A DNA stretch of 64,000 bases from Leishmania donovani (lineage: Eukaryota; Euglenozoa; Kinetoplastea; Trypanosomatida; Trypanosomatidae). The position numbers and the translations under genes were made by a program. The notes beneath the pieces are model-generated. The model made no database searches. It had not been told where the DNA came from and worked only from the letters and a program-made list of their open reading frames with translations. Positions 10,987-19,498 of the stretch are shown piece after piece. Within the stretch, counting starts at the first letter, position 1; each line of letters opens with the position of its first letter. The stretch covers positions 318,149 through 382,148 of the forward strand of contig NC_018237.1 of assembly GCF_000227135.1 (NCBI RefSeq), in the 5' to 3' direction.

Positions 10987-13062
10987 TCACTTCCGCTTCG
11001 TTCTCCATATTGAATCATCGGTATGCATGGAGAAGGATGGAGGATAGCCGCTGGCGGTGTGGGATCGAGAAACGTCGCGCGACGGATGCTGCTGACGGCG
11101 CCTTGCTTCTTGGAGATAAGGGTCTGCTTCATGCTGCGGCTGCCACTGCAGCGCATGGGCTGATGCGTATTGCGAGTTGGTCTCTCGCATGCTCGCAGAG
11201 GGCTGTCCGTTCACACGAACATCGCTTCCGGTCTTGTTGAGCGGATTATGTGGTTGCGGCGTTGGCTGTGCCTGTTGCTGAGTAAGGGTTTCTCGGAGAA
11301 AGTGGCAAAGGTCATCGATCTCGCGCTGAATAGCGTCCAGCTGCGGTTGATTCTGCTGGTGGCTGCGCGTGTGTGTGTGGCCATCAGTGAACGCCGCCGC
11401 AGGGCGTACGTTTTTCGGGGTGCAGACGGGGGGTGGTGAGGGAGCAGAGACACAAGTCGATACCCGAGATGATGTCGCCGCTGCTGCTGCCGCCGCCGGC
11501 ACATCCGCGTTGTAACCACTGCAGGACGGCACAGCCCGACGGCCGTTCTTTTCGGGAGAGGCGGCAGTATAGGTGAGAGTAGGAAGGACGGTGTCGTTGC
11601 TCCTAGATCGGTGCACGGTGTGATGGGCACGGGCTGCTGCTGCTGCTTCTACTTGATGCGCGCTCGGCGACGGGAGCGGCAAGGCGCCCGCACCGTGACT
11701 TGTGCGACGCGCCGTGTCGGGGATGAGAGTTTCCTGCAAAAGCTTCTCCAAGCGCACCAGCTGCGTCGATTGTGTCTGCAACATCTCCTGCATCGCCAGC
11801 AGCGTCGAGCACGCCTCGACCGCTTCGGGGCGGTCCGGCGGGAGCAGGCAGCGGTGTCGCTGCCACAGTAACGCGTGCGGTGGCTCTGCTGTGCGCGTGC
11901 CATCCCTTGCTTCTTCCGTAGTCCTCATCAAGGAGGACGCTCGCGCGTCCTCATCAGAGCTATCGGGAGATAGCGAGCGACGCACGACGACCAGCATCTC
12001 TCGCATCTGGCGAAGCTGTTTCTCCTGCTCCATTCGCAGGTGCTTCAGCCACGGCATAAACCACGTCGGCTGTGATGAGCCGGCATCGTCATCCACATTG
12101 GAGGCGCGCATGCTTCGCGGCCCGGCGTCGTGAGTGCATCGGAGTTGCTCGGTGCTCTCGACGGACGAAGAGAGCGGCGCCGACGCCGATGCTACTGCAC
12201 AAAATGGCGATGCCGTCACCTCTGCATTGTCCTCGGTGCATAGCCGCAGCGGCGGCTCCACGTGCGAGCCCTCCATGCCCAACCTCTCCAGAAGCACGTC
12301 ACGCACGACGCGGCGCAGTTCGTGCTCGTTTTCCATCAAGCGTTTTACGTTGCTGGCGCAGTGTAGAATGTCGTGATGCAGATGCTCCAGGGACAGCCGC
12401 GGAGGGGGCCGAGGGAGTTGCAGAGGACGCTGTGACGGTTGGTACTTCCGAGACTGCAGTAGTGCTGCGGTGGGCAAAGCCAGACGTGCATCCGATTTAC
12501 GCATCAAGTTGGCAGGGGCCTCGCTGTCGCCTGCTTTCGCCTCCACATCCACTGTGATGCCCGCGGATGTTGCCGTGTGGGGTGCCCCCTCGCTGCTCTT
12601 CTTGTCATTGCCGCCCTTTTGACAAGCGGCAGAAGCTCGAGGACGCCATGGCGATGCGCAATCTGCCTCTCTGTCGCCTTGATGCTGCTGCTGCCGTTTC
12701 TGATGGTGCCGCTGACGGTGCGCTGCGCGCAGTTCTTCCTCGAGTTGACGCACCCGTTCGTGCAGCTGGGCTTCGCTCATCGTGACACGCGCCGCAGCCT
12801 CTGCTCTACAGCGATTATTGTGCACGCCGCTGTCTAATGAGTGGCCGTGGCACTCTCGCGGCTGCTCGTGTGCATCCTCGTGGTGCGGCGCTGTTTTCGG
12901 TGCCGCCTCAACGACTGCTGCAGGCGGCGCAGATCGCGGTGCGGCCGAGAGTGCGGGGACCGATGACGAGGACAGCACTAGCGGAATGCGAAAAGATGGT
13001 CGATGAAATGGTTGCTGCGTCCAGTGCGTAACGTCTCTGGCGCGTGTGTCCGCGGCAGACAT
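10987..13062 (-). CDS. Coiled-coil hypothetical protein (691 aa from this start)
   Basis: I do not recognise a family. The frame is open back to 13254, but the best trans-splice acceptor (AG at 13183-13184) lies downstream of that first ATG. The extra N-terminal residues also read like untranslated sequence (HTHTQT from a GT repeat). I therefore start at 13062; a second candidate is the ATG at 12780, which begins directly with a heptad-like stretch (MSEAQLHERVRQLEEEL). Further helical segments recur: one around HLHHDILHCASNVKRLMENEHELR, one near WFMPWLKHLRMEQEKQLRQM, one near STLLAMQEMLQTQSTQLVRL and one near the C-terminus (LDAIQREIDDLCHFLRETL). They are joined by Ser/His/Pro-rich linkers. 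The pattern suggests an oligomerising structural protein; the cytoskeleton is a guess. Confidence 0.75.
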   Translation of the reverse strand: MSAADTRARDVTHWTQQPFHRPSFRIPLVLSSSSVPALSAAPRSAPPAAVVEAAPKTAPHHEDAHEQPRECHGHSLDSGVHNNRCRAEAAARVTMSEAQLHERVRQLEEELRAAHRQRHHQKRQQQHQGDREADCASPWRPRASAACQKGGNDKKSSEGAPHTATSAGITVDVEAKAGDSEAPANLMRKSDARLALPTAALLQSRKYQPSQRPLQLPRPPPRLSLEHLHHDILHCASNVKRLMENEHELRRVVRDVLLERLGMEGSHVEPPLRLCTEDNAEVTASPFCAVASASAPLSSSVESTEQLRCTHDAGPRSMRASNVDDDAGSSQPTWFMPWLKHLRMEQEKQLRQMREMLVVVRRSLSPDSSDEDARASSLMRTTEEARDGTRTAEPPHALLWQRHRCLLPPDRPEAVEACSTLLAMQEMLQTQSTQLVRLEKLLQETLIPDTARRTSHGAGALPLPSPSAHQVEAAAAARAHHTVHRSRSNDTVLPTLTYTAASPEKNGRRAVPSCSGYNADVPAAAAAAATSSRVSTCVSAPSPPPVCTPKNVRPAAAFTDGHTHTRSHQQNQPQLDAIQREIDDLCHFLRETLTQQQAQPTPQPHNPLNKTGSDVRVNGQPSASMRETNSQYASAHALQWQPQHEADPYLQEARRRQQHPSRDVSRSHTASGYPPSFSMHTDDSIWRTKRK

Positions 13063-13605
13063 GCCAAGCGTATAGAGGGCACGCCAATGTGCCTCTGAGC
13101 GCGCCAGATCCAAAGAGAAACGGTGTGCTGTCGGCGACGCTTGCCTGCATGCATACGTTTGTGTGTGTGTGTGTGCCCGTGCCTGGAAGAGGATGAGGGG
13201 AAGGGGGGAGGGGGAGAGAGAAACAAGTGGGATGTGGGGGTGCATGGGCGACAAGGGGCTTCGTCACTGCAGAGAGTGCGCCGCAACGCCTCCCTCACCA
13301 TCTTTGGCAGCGACAGTGTACTGAGCGAGAGAGGGAGGCCAAACACCAGCACAGACCCCCCCCCCCACACACACACAGACCCACACACACACACACACAC
13401 ATACACACACACGCATACACGCCGACGTGAGCGAGTGCGTCTGCCGCCCACTCACTGTACAAGGGCAACGAAGAAAGGGGCGCCAAGCCATGAGCGTTGT
13501 GCCTTTTTATCTATCGGTGGTGAAGCGGATGCAGGCGGAAAGGCGCGCGCGCACCCATATACACACACATCGATGCACGTGCCCTCACCATGTATGTATT
13601 CGCGC
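13063..13605. other. Spacer with C-run and CA microsatellites
   Basis: It holds an 11-base C run at about 13356-13366, then CA repeats at 13366-13378 and 13382-13412, plus the acceptor tract described separately. No gene is seen. Confidence 0.75.
13183..13230 (-). promoter_or_regulatory. Predicted spliced-leader acceptor for the coiled-coil gene
   Basis: On the minus strand a roughly 40-nt C/T-rich tract (13185-13225) is followed by the first AG at 13183-13184. Two short out-of-frame ATGs (13154 and 13150) lie between this site and the chosen start at 13062. They would be upstream reading frames if the site is used. Confidence 0.55.
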
Positions 13606-16600
13606 TTAAAAGCACACCTTCAGCGCCTTGGCCGCCTCATCACGCACGTCCGCGCTGGGGTCCTTGAGCAGCTGACGCAGGATCTGGAGAATGACACCGG
13701 CGCGCTCCACCTCATCGAACTGAAGGGGCGGCAGCACGACATCCGCGACTGCTGCAGCACGACCATTCCCACTACCGCTGCCAGCAAGAAGCAGAGTTAC
13801 GGGCTTGTTCATCAAGATGCTGTACGCTATGGTGCCAGAGGGCAGCTCTGGCTTGTAGGAGGACATAGGCGTAGGCGTCGACGTCCTGGAGCTTGCAACC
13901 TCGCCATCCTTTGCCTCCAGAAACAGCGCCGGCGTCGTCATGGCGTGCACCTCGGGTGCGCTCACCAGGAGCACCTCCAAGATAGTCTTTGCTACCACCA
14001 AGCGCACGTTCAGCACCGGATCGCGGGCGAGTTGGTCCAGCAGTGGAATGAAAGCGGATGTCTTGTCCACCCGCAGCCGCATTGCTATGCGCAAGAGGGC
14101 ACTCCGGCTTAGGTAAGTCTCCCACGCGGGCGCGTGGGCGTAGATGCGTGGCCAGAGCACGTCGTCAACGAATGTGTTCGCGTTGAGGGAGCCGGAGGCG
14201 GCGGCGACGGCATCGGCAGAGGTGTCGACGCCTTCAGTCTCGTAGCCCGCGCCAAATCGCTTTCCGACACTGCCCTGCCTCGCTCCGCCGCTGCCTCCCA
14301 CACTAGTGCTGGCTGCACTCCGGCTGCTCGCGACAGCGAGTTGCACACACATCCGCTCCACCGCGTCGAGCGCAGCGTCGCGGACTGCCTTGACCTTGTC
14401 GAAGAGCACCGCCACCAGCAACGTCAGCAGCTCGGTTCGAGCGAGTTGGTATAACGGGTGCGTGTGTGCCCACAAGGCGGCGTCCGCACCGCCTTGTTGA
14501 GCCATTACAGCGGCATCGGTCACGGAGCAGCGCGTCGTCTCGTCCGTGCCGCCCTCGCCAGACACGCGCCCGGCATTGACGGCGCTAAAGTCCATGGAGG
14601 AAATCCGCTGCGCATCTGCGTGTCGTCCATGCGGCGCAGGCGCGGGGGCAGCGGCGGCTGTCAGCAGCAGGCATCCGCAGAGGTGGGCTAGGAGCAGCGC
14701 GTACTGCTCACGCAACCGCCACAGCTCGTGCTGGGACAGCTGCCGAAGGCACTGAAGAAGGGCGTCGTACTGCACCTCGTCGGGGCTGCGGTGCGGCGCG
14801 TCTGCGTCGTTTTCGCTGCCCTCCTCCCCGTCCTCGTCGGGCCCGCAAATGAACGAAGCGTCGCTCTCGTCACCCATCAGCTGACTCTGCGCCCGCCCGT
14901 TGCGAGACTGCCCTTGCCGCTTCTCGTGAGGAGGCTTTCGCATGTGCATCAGTAGCAGGTCCGCGAGCTGAGAGACGAGGGCCAGCTGCACTGTCGGCCT
15001 GTTGTCAGTCATCAGCCGCAGGAGCGTGTCCGTGTTGGAGTGCAGGTAGCGGGCCCACACAGGCGACTCTTCTTCGTTTCTCGTGGATGTGGAGGAGGCG
15101 GACCGTGTCGCCGATGACGGGTCTGCAACGACCAAGAGACTCAAGGTTCGCGATAGCCCCGCGAGGGCCTCGGCAGAGCGGCAGAGGACGCGTGTGTCGC
15201 CGTCACTGGCGGCGACAAGGACGCACTGCGCGATGACGTCCAGTAGTTGCAAGAGAGGCTCGCATAGCGAAGGGAGAAGCGAAGACTGCTGCGAGGTGAA
15301 GCGTGCCTTTGTGCGCGCCTTCTCATCACCAGCTCCGGCCGAAAAGCTCAGCCGGAGCACCGCCTCCGTTGCACCACCGAAGCACCGCGCCGCGCATCGC
15401 GCTGCGATGCAACGCACCTCGACCTCCTCGTCGTCCACCAGGTCATGCAGCGGCGCCGTCCCAAACTGCGCGTCGCACGTCCAGAGAGATGCAAGGAGGT
15501 GCAGCGTGTGCGTCAGCCAAGTTTGTGCGCGCAGCTGATGCGCTGTGGGCCCACGGGCGGCCGACACATCGGCCCCCTCGGCGAGTGAGGACATGCGGAC
15601 GATAAGCAGACCGAAGGTGGCGGTCAGTCGTGGCAGTCGCTGCGCAATCAACCACCGCGCCTTCCAGTTTGGGTAGCGCGGCACCCAGCGCAGACAGGCG
15701 GCGAGGAGGATGAAGAGCTGTGCGCACACGGCGTCGAGAATGTGCGAGGGGGGTGCGCCGGCAACAATGACCGGTGCTGATGCGCTACGGAGCGAGCCGA
15801 TCTGCGGAGCGGCGGAGAGTTGTACGGCTGCCTCGGCCATGAGGCGTTGCACTGCATCAAGAGCGGCTTCGAGAAGAGCGAAGTCTACGGAGGCGGGGCT
15901 CTCTTCTACTGCGGACGGCGCTTCTGCCGCAGCGGTGTCGAGCTGCAGCACGCTGCCAGCGGCGGTCATGGCAGCCCACAGGGCCGGTGCCATCATGGTC
16001 GAGCCAGCAGGATCGACGTGGCGCGTGGACGGCGTCGGCGCTGCCGCCTCACCTGCGTGCTTCTCATCAGCCGCGTGGTCCTTTTCCGCCTGATGCTGGA
16101 GTTCGACGGTGACTCGAAGCACGTTCAGCAGCGGGGAAAGGGCACTGGGCGGCACCAACACTTGCAGCAGCATTGGACACACCGCCGACAGGGAGAAGAC
16201 GCTGGCGGCGGATGCGGACGTGCCGCTGGTGCTTGCGCTCGACAGCGCGCGTGTCGATGCGCAGGAGTAGAAGATGCACGGAAAATCGACGCACAACGGT
16301 AGCGCTCGCAGCAGCGCACGGCGCACAAGTCGGTGGAGACGAAAGGCGGAGATGGCGTTGAGGGTTCCAGGCAGCCACTTGGCGCTGCCTTTCTCCGCCC
16401 TTCCGTCAGCGGCGGGCGTGGTCGTCATAAGGAAGGTGGCGTCATCGGGCATGTTAGGCGTAGCAGCACTGACAGCACCCGCGGTGGTGCTCACAGACGC
16501 GAAGCTGACGTCCCACGCGCTGTACGAAGCGAGACGGGACTCGCTTGGGCCGACACCGACCTGCAGCATCATGCAGCTAGCGCCCAGGCTCAACCGGTGG

Positions 16601-18633
16601 TGAGGGCTTTCCGACGTCGTTGTTGATGCTGTGGCGCTGCACACGTCAAGTTTCATGAGAACGTGGTGGCGCAGAAGAAGATCGGCCAGCAGTTCCTGCG
16701 CCGCGGCCAGCGCTGAGCGCATGAGGCGGCCCATGCTGTCCGTGAGCACCTTCATCGATGTGGCTGTCGGGGAGGTCGGCATCGACACTGTGCGCGCGGA
16801 CACGGCGGCGGCGATGCAATATGCCACGTGGCGGCGCGTCATGCGGTGCATGAACGTCTGCAGCTCCGCCGTGGTCAGGAGCGGTTCAGCCGGTACGCGG
16901 ATCCCTGACCATGCATCCACTTCCGCACCCGCATCTATCGAGGTGGCCTTGTTTCTCAGAGGGTCTGCACAGGAACCGGCGCTGCTTGACTTGGCCCTCT
17001 GTTGCTGCTGCTGTTCGGCCTCCCACAGTGCTGCTTGGATGGCATGCAGCAACCCGCTCACCGTCTCCACAGCCGCCGCCACCGGTCCGGGGTACGGTGA
17101 CTCCAGAAATCCCTGAAGTATCTTGATCAGCGAGCGCCACCGGCATCGCAGCACATCGCGGCGTTCATTGCAGCACAGGTAGTCAAAGAGGGAGAGGCTG
17201 CCGTCCGCGTGCAGCCGCGCGGACCTGGACGTGCCCGCATCGGCGCTCGGGGACGTGGCAGTTGCAGCGGCTGCACGCGGAGCCAGTGCGCCCATCCACC
17301 GGACAAGGCCCGCCACCAACGCCCGCGCTCGCACATTTACAGAGAAGAAGTCGTCACCGCTGCCGCTGTCGGCATCCGAGGCGTAGGCGGCACCGTAGAG
17401 GTCTAAATCAGCGCCAGAGAGCGGCAGGCAGGCTGCTAGCGGCTCCCCTCGAAGCGTCTGCCCGTTGTCCACACGACGGCGATGCCTGCGGAAGCAGCGA
17501 AAGCTCGCCATTAATCGACAGGCAGAGGCGCTGCTGCCACTGCTGCACCGTCCACAAGCGTCGCTCACATCGTTCCAGAGGGAGGCGAGGCGACCGCTGC
17601 CGTCAAAGAGCCACGGCCCTGTGAGGGCAGCGTAGCCCCCGCTCCACAGGAACTGCACGGACTCGTCCTCTAAGGCAAGGTCGTAGCAGCGCTTGCGAAC
17701 GTCCTCTTCCGTAGGAGTGTGAGGGTCTGTGACCTCCGTTGCTGAAGAGGATGTGTGTGAGTCCTTGCCGCTGACAGTGGACGACGCGCGCGCTGCGGCG
17801 GCCCTCGCTTTCATGGTGAGCCGGTGCTTCCGTAGTAGCTGTTTCCGCACGGCCGCCATAAGCCGCGCCGTCGACGACGCGCCACCGTCGGTGTCCCTCT
17901 TGTCCACTGCGCCGGCAGCCCAGCTCGGGTTGTTGTCCTCGCTTTCCAAGTATTCAGCCGCTTCGTTGGCCTCCATCGACGTTGCTGTGGTTGTCATGTC
18001 TGCCTGCAGCACGGAGAGTGGCACGTACTTGAGATCCCAGCTCTCCAGCGTGATATCACGCTCGAGTGCCACACCAAAGAACAGGTGGGGGAGCACCACC
18101 TGTGCGGCGAACTGCCGCGTCTCCTCCGCACTGCTGGCTGCGAGCAGCGAGCAAACCGGCTGCACATCCTCGACAGACAGGAAGGCTCCAAAGTTGTTGC
18201 CGGTTGCGCCGCTGAAGGTGCTAGATGCGTCCGGTGAACTGCTGCTGGATGCCGAGATGGTAGGCCCCAGCGGTGTGCGACGAGGCAGCGTCACCCCGAG
18301 CAATGCCATCCCGGTCACCAGCGCCAGCTGCGGGTCGTCTTCTTCGGCGCATCGCACAAGATACGGCACAATCTCCGTCTCCGCCCATCGGCTTCCGAGC
18401 CTGTGGCACAGGTGCGGCAGGAGAAGGACGGCTCGATAGCGGTCCTGCTTGCGCTGCCGCGGCTCCCTGGAGAGGTCTTCGGCATCACCGGCAGACACCA
18501 ACGCTGCAGTGGCGCTACCGTCCTCCGCGTCCTCGCCAGACCCGCGCGCTAGTGCAGCGTAGCCGCTTCGGTTGGGCAATGGCCAGTGGATGAGATTCTC
18601 CAGCACCGCCAGCGCCACAACGCGGTTTTCCAT
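13606..18633 (-). CDS. Large HEAT-repeat protein, PP2A-A / PP4R1-like
   Basis: A 1675-aa protein starting at an ATG (MENRVVALAVLENL). Helical repeat units with the HEAT pattern are clear at both ends. Near the N-terminus the stretch around LCHRLGSRWAETEIVPYL resembles the first repeats of the PP2A scaffold subunit. Over roughly the last 190 residues the stretch with RDPVLNVRLVVAKTILEVL and a final KDPSADVRDEAAKAL resembles its last repeats. The middle carries Ser/Ala-rich insertions between helices and acidic stretches. PR65/A is about 590 aa and PP4R1 about 950, so this is an expanded member or a separate HEAT family. If the resemblance holds, it would scaffold a PP2A/PP4-type phosphatase catalytic subunit. 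No catalytic motif is present. Family HEAT is fairly sure, phosphatase partner is inference. Confidence 0.75.
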   Translation of the reverse strand: MENRVVALAVLENLIHWPLPNRSGYAALARGSGEDAEDGSATAALVSAGDAEDLSREPRQRKQDRYRAVLLLPHLCHRLGSRWAETEIVPYLVRCAEEDDPQLALVTGMALLGVTLPRRTPLGPTISASSSSSPDASSTFSGATGNNFGAFLSVEDVQPVCSLLAASSAEETRQFAAQVVLPHLFFGVALERDITLESWDLKYVPLSVLQADMTTTATSMEANEAAEYLESEDNNPSWAAGAVDKRDTDGGASSTARLMAAVRKQLLRKHRLTMKARAAAARASSTVSGKDSHTSSSATEVTDPHTPTEEDVRKRCYDLALEDESVQFLWSGGYAALTGPWLFDGSGRLASLWNDVSDACGRCSSGSSASACRLMASFRCFRRHRRRVDNGQTLRGEPLAACLPLSGADLDLYGAAYASDADSGSGDDFFSVNVRARALVAGLVRWMGALAPRAAAATATSPSADAGTSRSARLHADGSLSLFDYLCCNERRDVLRCRWRSLIKILQGFLESPYPGPVAAAVETVSGLLHAIQAALWEAEQQQQQRAKSSSAGSCADPLRNKATSIDAGAEVDAWSGIRVPAEPLLTTAELQTFMHRMTRRHVAYCIAAAVSARTVSMPTSPTATSMKVLTDSMGRLMRSALAAAQELLADLLLRHHVLMKLDVCSATASTTTSESPHHRLSLGASCMMLQVGVGPSESRLASYSAWDVSFASVSTTAGAVSAATPNMPDDATFLMTTTPAADGRAEKGSAKWLPGTLNAISAFRLHRLVRRALLRALPLCVDFPCIFYSCASTRALSSASTSGTSASAASVFSLSAVCPMLLQVLVPPSALSPLLNVLRVTVELQHQAEKDHAADEKHAGEAAAPTPSTRHVDPAGSTMMAPALWAAMTAAGSVLQLDTAAAEAPSAVEESPASVDFALLEAALDAVQRLMAEAAVQLSAAPQIGSLRSASAPVIVAGAPPSHILDAVCAQLFILLAACLRWVPRYPNWKARWLIAQRLPRLTATFGLLIVRMSSLAEGADVSAARGPTAHQLRAQTWLTHTLHLLASLWTCDAQFGTAPLHDLVDDEEVEVRCIAARCAARCFGGATEAVLRLSFSAGAGDEKARTKARFTSQQSSLLPSLCEPLLQLLDVIAQCVLVAASDGDTRVLCRSAEALAGLSRTLSLLVVADPSSATRSASSTSTRNEEESPVWARYLHSNTDTLLRLMTDNRPTVQLALVSQLADLLLMHMRKPPHEKRQGQSRNGRAQSQLMGDESDASFICGPDEDGEEGSENDADAPHRSPDEVQYDALLQCLRQLSQHELWRLREQYALLLAHLCGCLLLTAAAAPAPAPHGRHADAQRISSMDFSAVNAGRVSGEGGTDETTRCSVTDAAVMAQQGGADAALWAHTHPLYQLARTELLTLLVAVLFDKVKAVRDAALDAVERMCVQLAVASSRSAASTSVGGSGGARQGSVGKRFGAGYETEGVDTSADAVAAASGSLNANTFVDDVLWPRIYAHAPAWETYLSRSALLRIAMRLRVDKTSAFIPLLDQLARDPVLNVRLVVAKTILEVLLVSAPEVHAMTTPALFLEAKDGEVASSRTSTPTPMSSYKPELPSGTIAYSILMNKPVTLLLAGSGSGNGRAAAVADVVLPPLQFDEVERAGVILQILRQLLKDPSADVRDEAAKALKVCF

Positions 18634-19498
18634 GTTTGGAGATGCAGCGTTCGCTATGCTAGTGTCTGTGTTCGTGTGCTGCTATTCTGTGCTTGTGCGC
18701 ATGAGAAGGAGAGGAGGTGAGGTGAAGTGAGGAGGTACAACGTGTTGGGAGGGGGCAGGGTAGGCCAGTGCATAGGCGAAGAAACTCCTTGGCGAGTTGG
18801 AGCGTGTAGGCGGGCCTTGAGGTTTGGGGGCGCGAGGGTGTGCAACAGAGAGAAAGAGAGACAGTGCACATGCACGCGCAGAGTGTCCTCAGGCCTCACG
18901 GCACGTCTGCACGAGGCCCAGCACTCCGCACTGATCCCAAAAGAGGTGCGTGATCGGCACCTTGTGAGGAGGCGTTCGCGTGCGCACCACGAGCTTCGCG
19001 CCCTTGCCCCTTCATCTACAACAACCAGCGACCGTAAGTAACCTTCGCTTCCTTTTTGTTCTCTCGGTGTGTGTGTGTGTGTGTGTGTGCCAGTGGATGG
19101 GAATGCAGTGCTGCTTCACATGCGCAGACACACGAGTGCCCATACGCGCGACACAGCAGTTGGAAGAGAAAGGCGGGGGGGGGAGGTGAGGGGATAGAGA
19201 GAGAGATGGAGAGAGAGGTATAGGTGTACATAGTGCATGTATGCATGCGTCCGCGTGTGCATGGGTGTGTGCGTCTCTCTTTCTCTACCCCATCCATTCC
19301 TTCGTTTTATGTTTTACTATCAACGGCTTGATCGGTTACACATGTGCTTAAACGATGCGCTCTTAGTTCATTGCCCTCCCACCCGAAGAGAACCAAGCGA
19401 ACAGGCAGACAAGGCGGAACAGAGGCGAACGCCTCGAGGGCACGCGCGGTTCGTGAGCGGACCCAAGACGACACGTGGGCACAACGTTCCCTGGCCGA
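18634..19498. other. Spacer, 0.9 kb
   Basis: It is the 3' flank of the Mrd1-like gene and the 5' flank of the HEAT gene. It contains a GT repeat at 19067-19089 and a GA-rich block at about 19185-19220. No convincing reading frame was found. Confidence 0.7.
19067..19089. repeat. (GT)n microsatellite
   Basis: A GT run of about 23 bases in the 3' flank of the Mrd1-like gene; CA in the transcript. Confidence 0.9.
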
